Origin: Paenibacillaceae bacterium ZCTH02-B3
GTDB lineage: Bacteria; Bacillota; Bacilli; Paenibacillales; Paenibacillaceae
DNA length: 40,698 nt
Direction of reading: 5' to 3'
Assembly (NCBI GenBank): GCA_002159065.1
Contig: LZRV01000027.1
Span: forward strand, 1-40,698
Positions 8,940 to 16,338 of this stretch are shown piece after piece. The position numbers and the translations under genes were made by a program. The notes below the pieces were generated by a model. It made no database searches. It saw only the letters and a program-made list of their open reading frames with translations, and was not told the origin of the DNA. Within the stretch, counting starts at the first letter, position 1. Each line of letters starts with the position of its first letter.

Positions 8940-9215
8940 GTGTTGGATGCAATCGAACAATTCATACACATCGCAGCCGACATATATTTTTACATGATTC
9001 TCGTCTACGTGCTCATGTCATGGGTTCCCTCTGCTCGCGAGAGTGCCGTCGGCGAATTTCTGGGCAAACTCGTGGAGCCGTATCTCCAGCCCTTCCGGCG
9101 GATCATCCCGCCCATCGCCGGCACCATCGACGTCTCCCCGATCATCGCCGCCTTCGCGCTCCGGTTTCTGGCGCAGGGACTTATCGCGGTGATCCATTTT
9201 CTGGTTGGTCAGTGA
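8940..9215 (+). CDS. ylmG: YggT-family membrane protein YlmG
   Basis: A 91-residue protein with two hydrophobic helices (about residues 10-28 and 66-88) separated by the family motif VEPYLQPFRRIIPPIAG. YggT proteins are conserved beside sepF in Gram-positives and in cyanobacteria/plastids, where they affect division or nucleoid distribution; the mechanism is unknown. The start is GTG 8940, with GAGGTGAA overlapping the sepF stop codon 4 bases upstream. Confidence 0.93.
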   Translation: MLDAIEQFIHIAADIYFYMILVYVLMSWVPSARESAVGEFLGKLVEPYLQPFRRIIPPIAGTIDVSPIIAAFALRFLAQGLIAVIHFLVGQ

Positions 9216-9218
9216 CCC

Positions 9219-10004
9219 ATGCGCAATCCGGAACTTTACGTCCATTTCCGTCCCGATGAGAAGGCGTTTGTGGACAAGGCCTGGGACTGGATCGAACGGG
9301 TCGCGCTTCGCCGTGAGACAAGGCGTACCGATTTCCTTGATCCGCGGCAGGCTTTTATTTTGTCTTCACTGGCCCGCCGCCGCGGAGGCGTCGCGCTGAG
9401 GCTGGACGGCGGCTACCCGGAGGCGGAGCGCAAGCGGGCGATCGCGGTCCCGGATTTTCTGGATCCCGAAGACGAGCCGGCGGGAATCGCCGTGCTGGCG
9501 GTGTCTTCCCCGGACCGGCGCGTTGCGGAACTGGAGCACGGAGACTATTTGGGCGCCATTCTGGGACTCGGCGTCAAGCGGGAGAAGATCGGCGACCTTC
9601 ACGTGAGGCCCGACGGGTGCCACATCCTCGCGGCGGAAGAAATCGCCGATTTTCTCGCGTTGCACCTGCATCAGGTGCACCGGGTCCGGGTGACGGCGGA
9701 AATCGTCCCGCTGTCCGAACTGCGCGTCGTCCCCGTCGTCCTGGAGGAAACCGTGCTTTCGGCGGCCTCCATGCGCCTGGACGCGGTGGCCGGGGACGCG
9801 TTCCGGCTCAGCCGCGCGAAGATCGCGGAGCTGATTCGCGCCGGCCGCTGCCGGGTCAACTGGAAGACGGAAGAGAATCCTTCCGCCGCGTTGCAGGAAG
9901 GGGACGTCGTTTCCCTCAAGGGTTACGGCCGCATCAAGGTGATCGCTGTCGAGGGAACCTCGCGAAGCGGCCGCACCCTTGTCAGAATCGGCAAATTTGT
10001 GTAG
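9219..10004 (+). CDS. ylmH: S4-domain RNA-binding protein YlmH (RqcP-like)
   Basis: The 261-residue product has an N-terminal YlmH fold (RPDEKAFVDKAWDWIERV, RRTDFLDPRQAFI, LGAILGLGVKREKIGDL) and a C-terminal S4 domain (DAVAGDAFRLSRAKIAELIRAGRCRVNWK, then VVSLKGYGRIKV). YlmH family proteins bind large ribosomal subunits and take part in tRNA positioning during ribosome-associated quality control in B. subtilis. ATG 9219 is 3 bases after the ylmG stop, with no strong Shine-Dalgarno, so translation is probably coupled to ylmG. Confidence 0.94.
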   Translation: MRNPELYVHFRPDEKAFVDKAWDWIERVALRRETRRTDFLDPRQAFILSSLARRRGGVALRLDGGYPEAERKRAIAVPDFLDPEDEPAGIAVLAVSSPDRRVAELEHGDYLGAILGLGVKREKIGDLHVRPDGCHILAAEEIADFLALHLHQVHRVRVTAEIVPLSELRVVPVVLEETVLSAASMRLDAVAGDAFRLSRAKIAELIRAGRCRVNWKTEENPSAALQEGDVVSLKGYGRIKVIAVEGTSRSGRTLVRIGKFV

Positions 10005-10095
10005 ACCGTCAGCAGGATTTCGGCGGGATTCGTCGAATCGAATGTAGGGACGGAAAGAAACGCGACTCGCGGAGAACCCAAATGGAGGTGCGCCC

Positions 10096-10590
10096 ATGCC
10101 GCTGACTCCGCTGGACATTCACAACAAGGAGTTTTCGAGACGGCTGCGCGGATACGACGAAGATGAAGTCAACGAATTTCTGGACCAGATCATCAAGGAC
10201 TACGAGGCGCTGATCCGCGACAACAAGGAGCTGCAAAGCCAGGTTCAGCAGCTTCAGGAGAAGCTGAACCATTTCCTCAACATTGAAGAGACGCTGAGCA
10301 AGACCATCATCGTGGCCCAGGAGGCCGCCGACGAGCTGAAGAACAACGCGAAAAAGGAAGCCCAGCTGATCGTCAAGGAAGCGGAAAAGAACGCCGACCG
10401 CATCATCAACGAGGCGCTGGCGAAATCGCGGAAGATCGCTCTTGAGATCGAGGAGATGAAGAAGCAGGCGGCCATCTACCGCGCCCGGTTCCGCGCGCTG
10501 GTGGAGTCCCAGCTGGAACTGCTCGAGAAGGAGAACTGGGACGTGCTCAACACGAGCGATCTTGAAGCCGTTGTGGAGGCGGAAAGATGA
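10096..10590 (+). CDS. divIVA: Cell-division initiation / polar-localisation protein DivIVA
   Basis: DivIVA is a coiled-coil protein that senses negative membrane curvature at poles and septa. The 164-residue product has the N-terminal membrane-binding domain MPLTPLDIHNKEFSRRLRGYDEDEVNEF followed by long coiled coils (about residues 30-65 and 70-150). The membrane-inserting Phe17 of B. subtilis is Leu here, next to the conserved Arg18. ATG 10096 has GGAGGTG 6 bases upstream. It stands apart from ylmH by 91 bases in which I see no clear promoter. A hairpin terminator starts immediately after its stop. Confidence 0.96.
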   Translation: MPLTPLDIHNKEFSRRLRGYDEDEVNEFLDQIIKDYEALIRDNKELQSQVQQLQEKLNHFLNIEETLSKTIIVAQEAADELKNNAKKEAQLIVKEAEKNADRIINEALAKSRKIALEIEEMKKQAAIYRARFRALVESQLELLEKENWDVLNTSDLEAVVEAER

Positions 10591-10616
10591 CCCCGGTTTG
10601 ACAACCCCGGGGTTTT
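10591..10616 (+). terminator. Terminator of divIVA, overlapping the ileS -35
   Basis: CCCCGG (10591-10596) pairs with CCGGGG (10607-10612), followed by TTTT (10613-10616). The loop and right arm contain the TTGACA of the next promoter. Confidence 0.6.
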
Positions 10617-10627
10617 GAGCGTATACT
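10598..10627 (+). promoter_or_regulatory. Sigma-A promoter of the ileS T-box leader
   Basis: TTGACA (10598-10603), 18-bp spacer, TATACT (10622-10627). The -35 is a perfect match. The predicted start near 10634 places the full T-box leader downstream. Confidence 0.8.
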
Positions 10628-10633
10628 GGATAG

Positions 10634-10955
10634 TCACAATGGATTTCTTGCCCTGACCAACATCGACGACGGGAACGAGTACGCATGACGGCCGGAGCCA
10701 GAGAGTTGGCGGTCGGTGCGAGCCAATGTCCGGAGCATGCGGAAAATCCTCCCCGAGATGCCGCCGCGAACTCCGTTCCGGGGACGAAATCCGTCCGCCG
10801 GGCGGACAGTAGGGGCGGCCGGAAGCTCCCCGTTACAGGAGCGGACCGGCATCGTCCGGTCGCAGAGGGCCGCGGGCGCGGTTTTGCCGCGCCGCGGAAT
10901 AAGGGTGGTAACGCGAGCAACGCCTCGTCCCTTGCGGGATGGGGCGATTTATTTT
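10634..10955 (+). promoter_or_regulatory. T-box riboswitch, isoleucine specifier
   Basis: The leader senses uncharged tRNA-Ile and controls ileS by antitermination. Stem I shows the GA/K-turn element (GACGGGAACGAGTA, 10668-10681), the AGAG distal element (10701-10704) and the pairing CGCATG (10682-10687) with CATGCG (10736-10741). The specifier loop that follows carries ATC (10746-10748), an isoleucine codon. The T-box sequence AAGGGTGGTAACGCGAG is at 10901-10917; its TGGT bulge (10906-10909) can pair with an ACCA 3' end. AAGGG/CCCTT and CGAG/CTCG form the antiterminator. The competing terminator is 10921-10931 with 10936-10946 followed by ATTTATTTT. Confidence 0.93.
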
Positions 10956-10982
10956 GGCAAGGAAAGGAAGGAAGAATCGACC

Positions 10983-13900
10983 ATGCAACGGGTGGATCCA
11001 AAGGAGCGGGCCCGCGACCGCGAACTGCGCATCCTGGAACAGTGGCGCCGCGAGGACACGTTCCGCCGTTCCATCGAAAATCGCCGCGGCAAACCCAACT
11101 TCGTGTTTTACGAAGGACCGCCGACGGCCAACGGCAAACCCCACATCGGGCACGTCCTCGGCCGGGTGATCAAGGATTTCGTGTGCCGCTACAAGACGAT
11201 GGCCGGCTACCGCGTCGTCCGCAAGGCCGGCTGGGACACCCACGGCCTTCCGGTGGAGCTGGGCGTGGAGAAGCAGTTGGGCATTTCCGGCAAACAGGAG
11301 ATCGAACGCTACGGCGTCGAACCGTTCATCAAAAAGTGCAAGGAGAGCGTGTTCGAGTACGAGAAACAATGGCGTGAACTGACGGAGGCCATCGCCTACT
11401 GGATCGACCTGGACAATCCGTACATTACGCTGGACAACAAGTACATCGAAAGCGTCTGGCACATTCTCGCCACCATCCACGAGAAAGGCCTCTTGTACCG
11501 GGGACATCGGGTGAGCCCTTACTGCCCTTCCTGCCAGACGACGCTCAGCTCCCACGAAGTGGCGCTGGGATACGAGGATGTCAAGGACCTCTCCGCGACG
11601 GTGAAATTCCGGCTGCACGGGACCGGGGAATACGCCCTGGCCTGGACGACGACGCCCTGGACGCTGCCGTCGAACGTGGCGCTGGCCGTGCATCCCGACA
11701 TGGATTACGTCCGGGTCCGGCAGGGAGACGAAGTGTACATCCTTGCCGCTTCGCGCGCGGAGCACGTGATGAAGGGCGAGTACGAGGTGTTGTCGTCCGT
11801 GAAGGGCCGGGATCTGGCCGGGATGACCTATGAGCCGCCATTCCGGTACGTCCAGGCGGAAGGGGCCTGGCGGATCATCACCGCCGATTTCGTCACCGAC
11901 TCGAGCGGCACGGGCATCGTCCACTCCGCGCCGGCCCACGGCGAGGAAGACTACAGGGCGTGCATGCAGCACGGCATGCCGATGGTCAAGGTGGTGGACC
12001 ATGCGGGCCGGTACACCGAAGAAGCGACGGATTTCGCCGGCCGGTTCGTGAAGGACTGCGACGTCGACATCGTGCGCATGCTGGCGGAACGCGGGCTTTT
12101 GTACCACAAGGAAAAATACGAACACAGCTACCCGCACTGCTGGCGGTGCAAGACGCCGTTGCTTTACTATGCGACGGACAGCTGGTTCATCCGCACCACG
12201 GCGGTGAAGGACAAGCTGATCGAAAACAACCAAATGATCGACTGGTATCCCGCCCACCTGAAGGACGGCCGGTTCGGCAATTTCCTTGAGGATCTCGTGG
12301 ACTGGAACATCAGCCGCAACCGCTACTGGGGCACGCCGCTCAACATCTGGATCTGCGAGTCTTGCGGAAAGGAAAAGGCGCCCCACAGCCATGAGGAAAT
12401 GCGTCGCCTGGCGGCGCATCCGGTGGCGGAAGATCTGGAGCTGCACAAGCCCTACGTGGACGGGGTGCTGCTGAAGTGCGAATGCGGCGGCACGATGCGG
12501 CGCACCCCCGAGGTGATCGACGTCTGGTTTGACAGCGGCGCGATGCCTTTTGCCCAGTACCATCATCCCTTCGGCGACGAGGAGACGTTCCGCGACCAAT
12601 ATCCCGCCGACTTCATCTGCGAGGGGATCGACCAGACGCGGGGCTGGTTCTTCAGCCTGCTGGCGGTGGCAACGCTGTACAACGGTACGGCGCCGTACAG
12701 GTCGGTGATCTCCACCGGCCACGTGCTGGATGAAAACGGCCAAAAAATGAGCAAATCCAAGGGCAACGTCATCGATCCGTGGGACATCATCGAAGCCTAC
12801 GGCTCCGACGCCTTCCGCTGGGCGCTTCTGGCGGACAGCGCGCCGTGGAACAGCAAGCGGTTTTCCAAAAACATCGTGGCCGAAGCGAAGTCCAAGGTGG
12901 TGGACACGCTCGTCAACACCCACGCGTTCTACGCGCTGTACGCGGACATCGACGGCTTCGATCCGGACGCGCATCCGCCGCGCCAGCCGCGGAATCTCCT
13001 GGACCGCTGGATTCTGTCCAGGCTCGGCACGCTGATCGGCGAAGTGAACCGGGGCCTGGCCGTGAACGACTTCCTCAACCCGGCCAAGGCCATCGAGAAA
13101 TTCGTCGACGACCTGTCCAACTGGTACGTGCGCCGTTCCCGCGACCGGTTCTGGGGCAGCGGTCTTACGGACGACAAAATCGAGGCGTACCAGACGCTGC
13201 GCAGGGTGCTGCTCACCCTGTCCCGCCTGATCGCGCCGTACATGCCGTTCGTGGCGGACGACATCTACCGCAACCTGGGCGGCGGAGACAGCGTGCACCT
13301 GGCGGACTATCCGACGGAGGGCGAACTTGCCGTCGATCCCGTGCTGGAGCGCGACATGGAGACCGCCCGGACCATCGTCGAACTGGCCCGCAACGTGCGC
13401 AACGAAACGGGCATCAAGACGCGCCAGCCCCTGTCGGAGCTGCTGGTGTCGTTCACCGGAGCGTTCGATCTGGGCAAGTACGAAGACATCATCCGGGACG
13501 AGGTCAACGTCAAGAAGATCACGGTCGTGCCCGACGACAGCGGGTTCGTCGAATTCTCCCTGAAGCTGAACCTCGTGGTTGCGGGCAAAAAGTACGGCCG
13601 CTTGGTGGCGCCGATCCAGAAGGCGCTGAAAGAACTGCCTCCGGAGCGGGCGCGGGAAGCGGTGCAACAGGGTTTCATCGAGCTCGACGCCGACGGAGGG
13701 CGGGTGAAGGTGACGCTGGACGAGCTGCTCGTCGAGAAGCGCGCCCGGACCGGCTTCGCTTCCGCCGCCTCCGGCGGGCTGACCGTGGCCCTCAACACGG
13801 AAATCACGCCGGAACTGGCGCAGGAAGGGCTGGTGCGGGAGGTCATCCGCGCCGTGCAGGACACCCGCAAAAAGCTGGACCTGCCCATCGAGGCGCGCGT

Positions 13901-14072
13901 GCATCTGGTGATGGACGCCGATGAGGAAACGGTGGCGGCCATCAACAAATTCCGCGGCCTGTTCGAGGAAAACGTGCTGCTCAGCAGCCTGGACTTCGGC
14001 CGGGAAGAAGGCATGGAGCGGGTGCAGGCCGGCGGGAAAACCATCGGTTTGGCCATCCGGCAAAACGGATAA
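10983..14072 (+). CDS. ileS: Isoleucyl-tRNA synthetase, type-2-like
   Basis: Class Ia synthetase charging tRNA-Ile, 1029 residues. HIGH is at residues 54-57 (PPTANGKPHIGHVLG) and KMSKS at 588-592. The editing domain includes LAWTTTPWTLPSNVALAV and GTGIVHSAPAHGEED. The form FYEGPPTANGKP, the length, and a C-terminus ending in EENVLLSSLDF rather than a zinc-binding Cys cluster point to the eukaryote-like type 2 (as in mupirocin-resistant IleRS2), whereas B. subtilis has the shorter type 1 at this locus. ATG 10983 follows a GGAAGGAAG site; the longer frame starting at 10716 runs through the T-box and is not real. Control is by the T-box upstream. Confidence 0.96.
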   Translation: MQRVDPKERARDRELRILEQWRREDTFRRSIENRRGKPNFVFYEGPPTANGKPHIGHVLGRVIKDFVCRYKTMAGYRVVRKAGWDTHGLPVELGVEKQLGISGKQEIERYGVEPFIKKCKESVFEYEKQWRELTEAIAYWIDLDNPYITLDNKYIESVWHILATIHEKGLLYRGHRVSPYCPSCQTTLSSHEVALGYEDVKDLSATVKFRLHGTGEYALAWTTTPWTLPSNVALAVHPDMDYVRVRQGDEVYILAASRAEHVMKGEYEVLSSVKGRDLAGMTYEPPFRYVQAEGAWRIITADFVTDSSGTGIVHSAPAHGEEDYRACMQHGMPMVKVVDHAGRYTEEATDFAGRFVKDCDVDIVRMLAERGLLYHKEKYEHSYPHCWRCKTPLLYYATDSWFIRTTAVKDKLIENNQMIDWYPAHLKDGRFGNFLEDLVDWNISRNRYWGTPLNIWICESCGKEKAPHSHEEMRRLAAHPVAEDLELHKPYVDGVLLKCECGGTMRRTPEVIDVWFDSGAMPFAQYHHPFGDEETFRDQYPADFICEGIDQTRGWFFSLLAVATLYNGTAPYRSVISTGHVLDENGQKMSKSKGNVIDPWDIIEAYGSDAFRWALLADSAPWNSKRFSKNIVAEAKSKVVDTLVNTHAFYALYADIDGFDPDAHPPRQPRNLLDRWILSRLGTLIGEVNRGLAVNDFLNPAKAIEKFVDDLSNWYVRRSRDRFWGSGLTDDKIEAYQTLRRVLLTLSRLIAPYMPFVADDIYRNLGGGDSVHLADYPTEGELAVDPVLERDMETARTIVELARNVRNETGIKTRQPLSELLVSFTGAFDLGKYEDIIRDEVNVKKITVVPDDSGFVEFSLKLNLVVAGKKYGRLVAPIQKALKELPPERAREAVQQGFIELDADGGRVKVTLDELLVEKRARTGFASAASGGLTVALNTEITPELAQEGLVREVIRAVQDTRKKLDLPIEARVHLVMDADEETVAAINKFRGLFEENVLLSSLDFGREEGMERVQAGGKTIGLAIRQNG

Positions 14073-14136
14073 TCTAAGGGGGAAAGATTCGCCCCCAAGC
14101 CCACACCGCGCTTGCGGGAGCCGGGAGGGATCGCGG

Positions 14137-14736
14137 ATGGCCCGTTCGGGCGGAAACGCCGGACGCTCCGCCGGCGGGACCGGCGCGGATGGCAGACCTG
14201 CCGGTATCGGCTTCGCCCGCGGAACCGGCGCGGATGCCGGACGAGCCGGCGCCGGCTTCGCCGGCAAAGCCGGGGCGGACGCCGTGCGCGCCAACGCCGG
14301 TTTTGTCGGCAGAATCGGAGCAGACGCGGTGCGCGCCGGCCCCGGGTTCGCAGGAGACGCCCGAGCCGGCGCCGGACGCTCCGCCGCACGGGTGGACCGC
14401 CCCGCCTCCGGCGTCCGCCGGCTGGCCAGGGAAACGGCCGCTTCCCGGAAGTCGGTCGCCCGGCTCGCGGTGCGCCTGGAAAGGCTGGCGCTTGATCTGG
14501 AGAAGGCGCATTTTGCGGAATACGTGGAGCTCATGCGGCGGCCCCGGGATCTCATCTGGCGGAATCTCCTGGCCGGCGTGGCGCGGGGCGTCGGCATCGC
14601 CGTCGGCTTTACGTTTTTCGCCGCCACCATCGTCTGGTTTCTCCAGGCGCTCGGCGCGCTGAACCTGCCCATCGTCGGCGACTACATCGCCGACATCGTG
14701 CGCATCGTGCAGCGCCAGCTGGACAGTCCCTACTGA
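14137..14736 (+). CDS. DUF5665-type membrane protein with Gly/Ala-rich repeat head
   Basis: The 199-residue product ends in a conserved domain of about 90 residues (RLAVRLERLALDLEKAHFAEY, MRRPRDLIWRNLLAGVARG) with one or two hydrophobic helices (GIAVGFTFFAATIVWFLQAL) and LPIVGDYIADIVRIVQ, which fits the DUF5665 family of unknown function. The first 85 or so residues are a Gly/Ala/Arg-rich stretch with a 15-residue period (AGAGFAGKAGADAVR, ANAGFVGRIGADAVR, AGPGFAGDARAGAGR). ATG 14137 has GGGAGGGA 6 bases upstream; an open frame reaching back into ileS has no such signal. The stop overlaps the stop of the convergent gene by 7 bases. Confidence 0.75.
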   Translation: MARSGGNAGRSAGGTGADGRPAGIGFARGTGADAGRAGAGFAGKAGADAVRANAGFVGRIGADAVRAGPGFAGDARAGAGRSAARVDRPASGVRRLARETAASRKSVARLAVRLERLALDLEKAHFAEYVELMRRPRDLIWRNLLAGVARGVGIAVGFTFFAATIVWFLQALGALNLPIVGDYIADIVRIVQRQLDSPY

Positions 14737-15602
14737 TCCGGATCGCGGGAATCCCGCGGTTTTTTGCCGCCCGCCGGATTTTCGGACGGCGCCGGGTCCG
14801 GCGCTTCCGGATCCAGCGGCGACAGCTCGAGGACGGCGGGGTCGGGTTGCACGGGTTCCACGGGCTCCGCGTGCTCCAGGACCGTTTCCAGCAGGGGGTC
14901 GCCTTCTCCGGATTCGATGTATCGGCGGTAGGCGCGGTTCCGGACGAAGGTGACGTTTTTCCCGGTGATGTCGGTGGCCAGGAAACTCTCGGGCGCCTCC
15001 ACGGCGCCGATGTCCTCGTCCGGCTCGGCCGCGGGACCGAAATCGTCCGCGAATTCCATGAGAGCGTCCGCCGCCGGGCTTTCCGAGGTGCCCCAGGCTT
15101 CCACCGTTTGCCAGGCGTTTTCGCCGTCAAAGCCGCGCCGCATCGCGTCCCCGGCCCCGTCCACGCCGCCGGTTCGCGCGAGCGCGCGCCGCAAATGCGC
15201 TTCTTCCGCGGGACGCGTTTCCGGCTCGCGCCGCCGGGGCTGATGGTCGGCGCAATAAGCGGTTTCGGGAGCCGCTTCCAGCCTTGCGAGGGGAATCGGC
15301 CGGCCGCACGCGGCGCAGATTCCGTATTTTCCTTCATCCATCCGCCGCAAGGCGGCTTCCACGTCCTCCAGGCGGAGCCGCAGCCGCTCGCGCAGGGCCA
15401 GGTCCTTGCCGCGTTCGAACAGGTCGGTGCCCGTGTCGGCGGGATGATTGTCGACGGGCGACAGCTCTCCGGATGAGTCCCGCCAGGATTCGGCGGCGCC
15501 GATTCCGTCCGTGCCCTGCAAGCGGTTTTCCAGGGAGCTTTTCGCCTCCAGCAGGCGCCGTCGCAACTTGCGCATTTGTGCTTCCGGCATCGGATTCGTC
15601 AT
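14730..15602 (-). CDS. YteA-like DksA/TraR zinc-finger sporulation protein
   Basis: The 290-residue product starts MTNPMPEAQMRKLRRRLLEAKSSLENRLQ (helical coiled coil), then the YteA-family block DNHPADTGTDLFERGKDLAL, the helix pair RLRLRLEDVEAALRRMDEGKYG and a zinc finger ICAACGRPI...TAYCADH, where the fourth ligand is His as is usual in this family. The last 120 or so residues are acidic, proline-rich and poorly conserved. ATG at 15602 (minus) has GGGAGG 7-8 bases upstream; the frame is open further but without signals. In B. subtilis the related ylyA lies at this place on the other orientation, coding with ileS and lspA. YteA proteins are linked to sporulation; RNA polymerase binding like DksA is only an inference. 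Confidence 0.8.
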   Translation of the reverse strand: MTNPMPEAQMRKLRRRLLEAKSSLENRLQGTDGIGAAESWRDSSGELSPVDNHPADTGTDLFERGKDLALRERLRLRLEDVEAALRRMDEGKYGICAACGRPIPLARLEAAPETAYCADHQPRRREPETRPAEEAHLRRALARTGGVDGAGDAMRRGFDGENAWQTVEAWGTSESPAADALMEFADDFGPAAEPDEDIGAVEAPESFLATDITGKNVTFVRNRAYRRYIESGEGDPLLETVLEHAEPVEPVQPDPAVLELSPLDPEAPDPAPSENPAGGKKPRDSRDPDQ

Positions 15603-15708
15603 CGCGTTTCCTCCCGTGTTTCGGATTCCCCGCGTATTGTTCGCCATCCGGCGGCGTTTTACCCCGGGATTTGGCGATTTATGGCGGTTACCCGAGCCTG
15701 GCGCTTTA

Positions 15709-15717
15709 TGGTACAAT
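15709..15717 (+). promoter_or_regulatory. Extended -10 promoter of lspA
   Basis: TGGTACAAT (15709-15717) is an extended -10. The -35 is poor (GTTACC near 15687). The predicted start near 15724 leaves a 40-base leader before lspA. It lies in the divergent gap between the YteA-like gene and lspA. Confidence 0.5.
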
Positions 15718-15766
15718 CTGGTTTGACGGATCAGTCCAGATTCGGGATGGGAAGGAGCGTTTGCTT

Positions 15767-16318
15767 TTGCGCGCCGGAAGAAAGCTTTGGTGGTTTTATC
15801 TGATCGCCCTCGCCGTTTTCCTGGCCGATCAGGTGTCAAAAAAATGGATCGAACAGAATCTCGGGCCCGGAGACAAGATCGAGGTTCTGGGGAACTTTTT
15901 CGTCATCACGTTCATCAAAAACCCCGGAGCGGCGTTCGGCATCCTGAAGGAACAGACGGTCTTTTTCCTGATTGTCACGGTCATCGTGGTCTCCGGCATC
16001 GTCTGGTACATGCACCGCGCCTATCGCACCTCCGGTCCGCTTCCGCCCGTGGGCCTGGCCCTGATCCTGGGCGGAGCGATCGGCAACTTCGTGGACCGGG
16101 CGATCTACGGGGAAGTGGTCGATTTTCTGCAATTCACCTTTGGCACGTGGGTATTTCCGATATTCAACCTGGCCGACACCGGAATCACCGTCGGCGTGTG
16201 CCTGCTCCTGCTGGATGCGGTGCTGGCTTTTGCGCGCAAGGATGACCGGAAGGACGGGGATAAAACCGAAGAGGAAAGGGACCGGCAGGGAGAGGAACGC
16301 CCCCAGTTTGACGGGTAG
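15767..16318 (+). CDS. lspA: Lipoprotein signal peptidase (signal peptidase II)
   Basis: Membrane aspartic protease that cleaves lipoprotein signal peptides at the lipidated Cys. Four hydrophobic helices are visible in 183 residues. The catalytic Asp pair is Asp110 (GGAIGNFVDR) and Asp137 (FPIFNLADTG), with the NPGAAFG loop at 52-58. TTG 15767 is 9 bases from AAGGAG (15752-15757); TTG 15761 is possible but only 3 bases away. A charged, hydrophilic tail of about 25 residues (RKDDRKDGDKTEEERD) follows the last helix, making the protein longer than the usual 150-165. It serves, among others, the three lipoproteins predicted in the ABC cluster of this window. It is followed by the rluD-type gene, as in B. 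subtilis (lspA-ylyB). Confidence 0.94.
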   Translation: MRAGRKLWWFYLIALAVFLADQVSKKWIEQNLGPGDKIEVLGNFFVITFIKNPGAAFGILKEQTVFFLIVTVIVVSGIVWYMHRAYRTSGPLPPVGLALILGGAIGNFVDRAIYGEVVDFLQFTFGTWVFPIFNLADTGITVGVCLLLLDAVLAFARKDDRKDGDKTEEERDRQGEERPQFDG

Positions 16319-16338
16319 CGAACAAGGAGGATGTCCGG

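Noticed and set aside
14078..14096. GGGGG/CCCCC hairpin after ileS as a terminator
   Set aside because: The stem has only 5 bp and no T tract, so I do not call it a terminator.
10833..14672. A very long open frame (1279 codons) on the minus strand opposite ileS, and similar long minus-strand frames opposite ftsAZ, sigE/sigG, carB and the FtsX gene
   Set aside because: These are antisense shadows produced by GC-rich codon use. They have no ribosome binding sites or domains, are rich in Arg, Gly, His and Pro, and lie opposite genes with clear family motifs.
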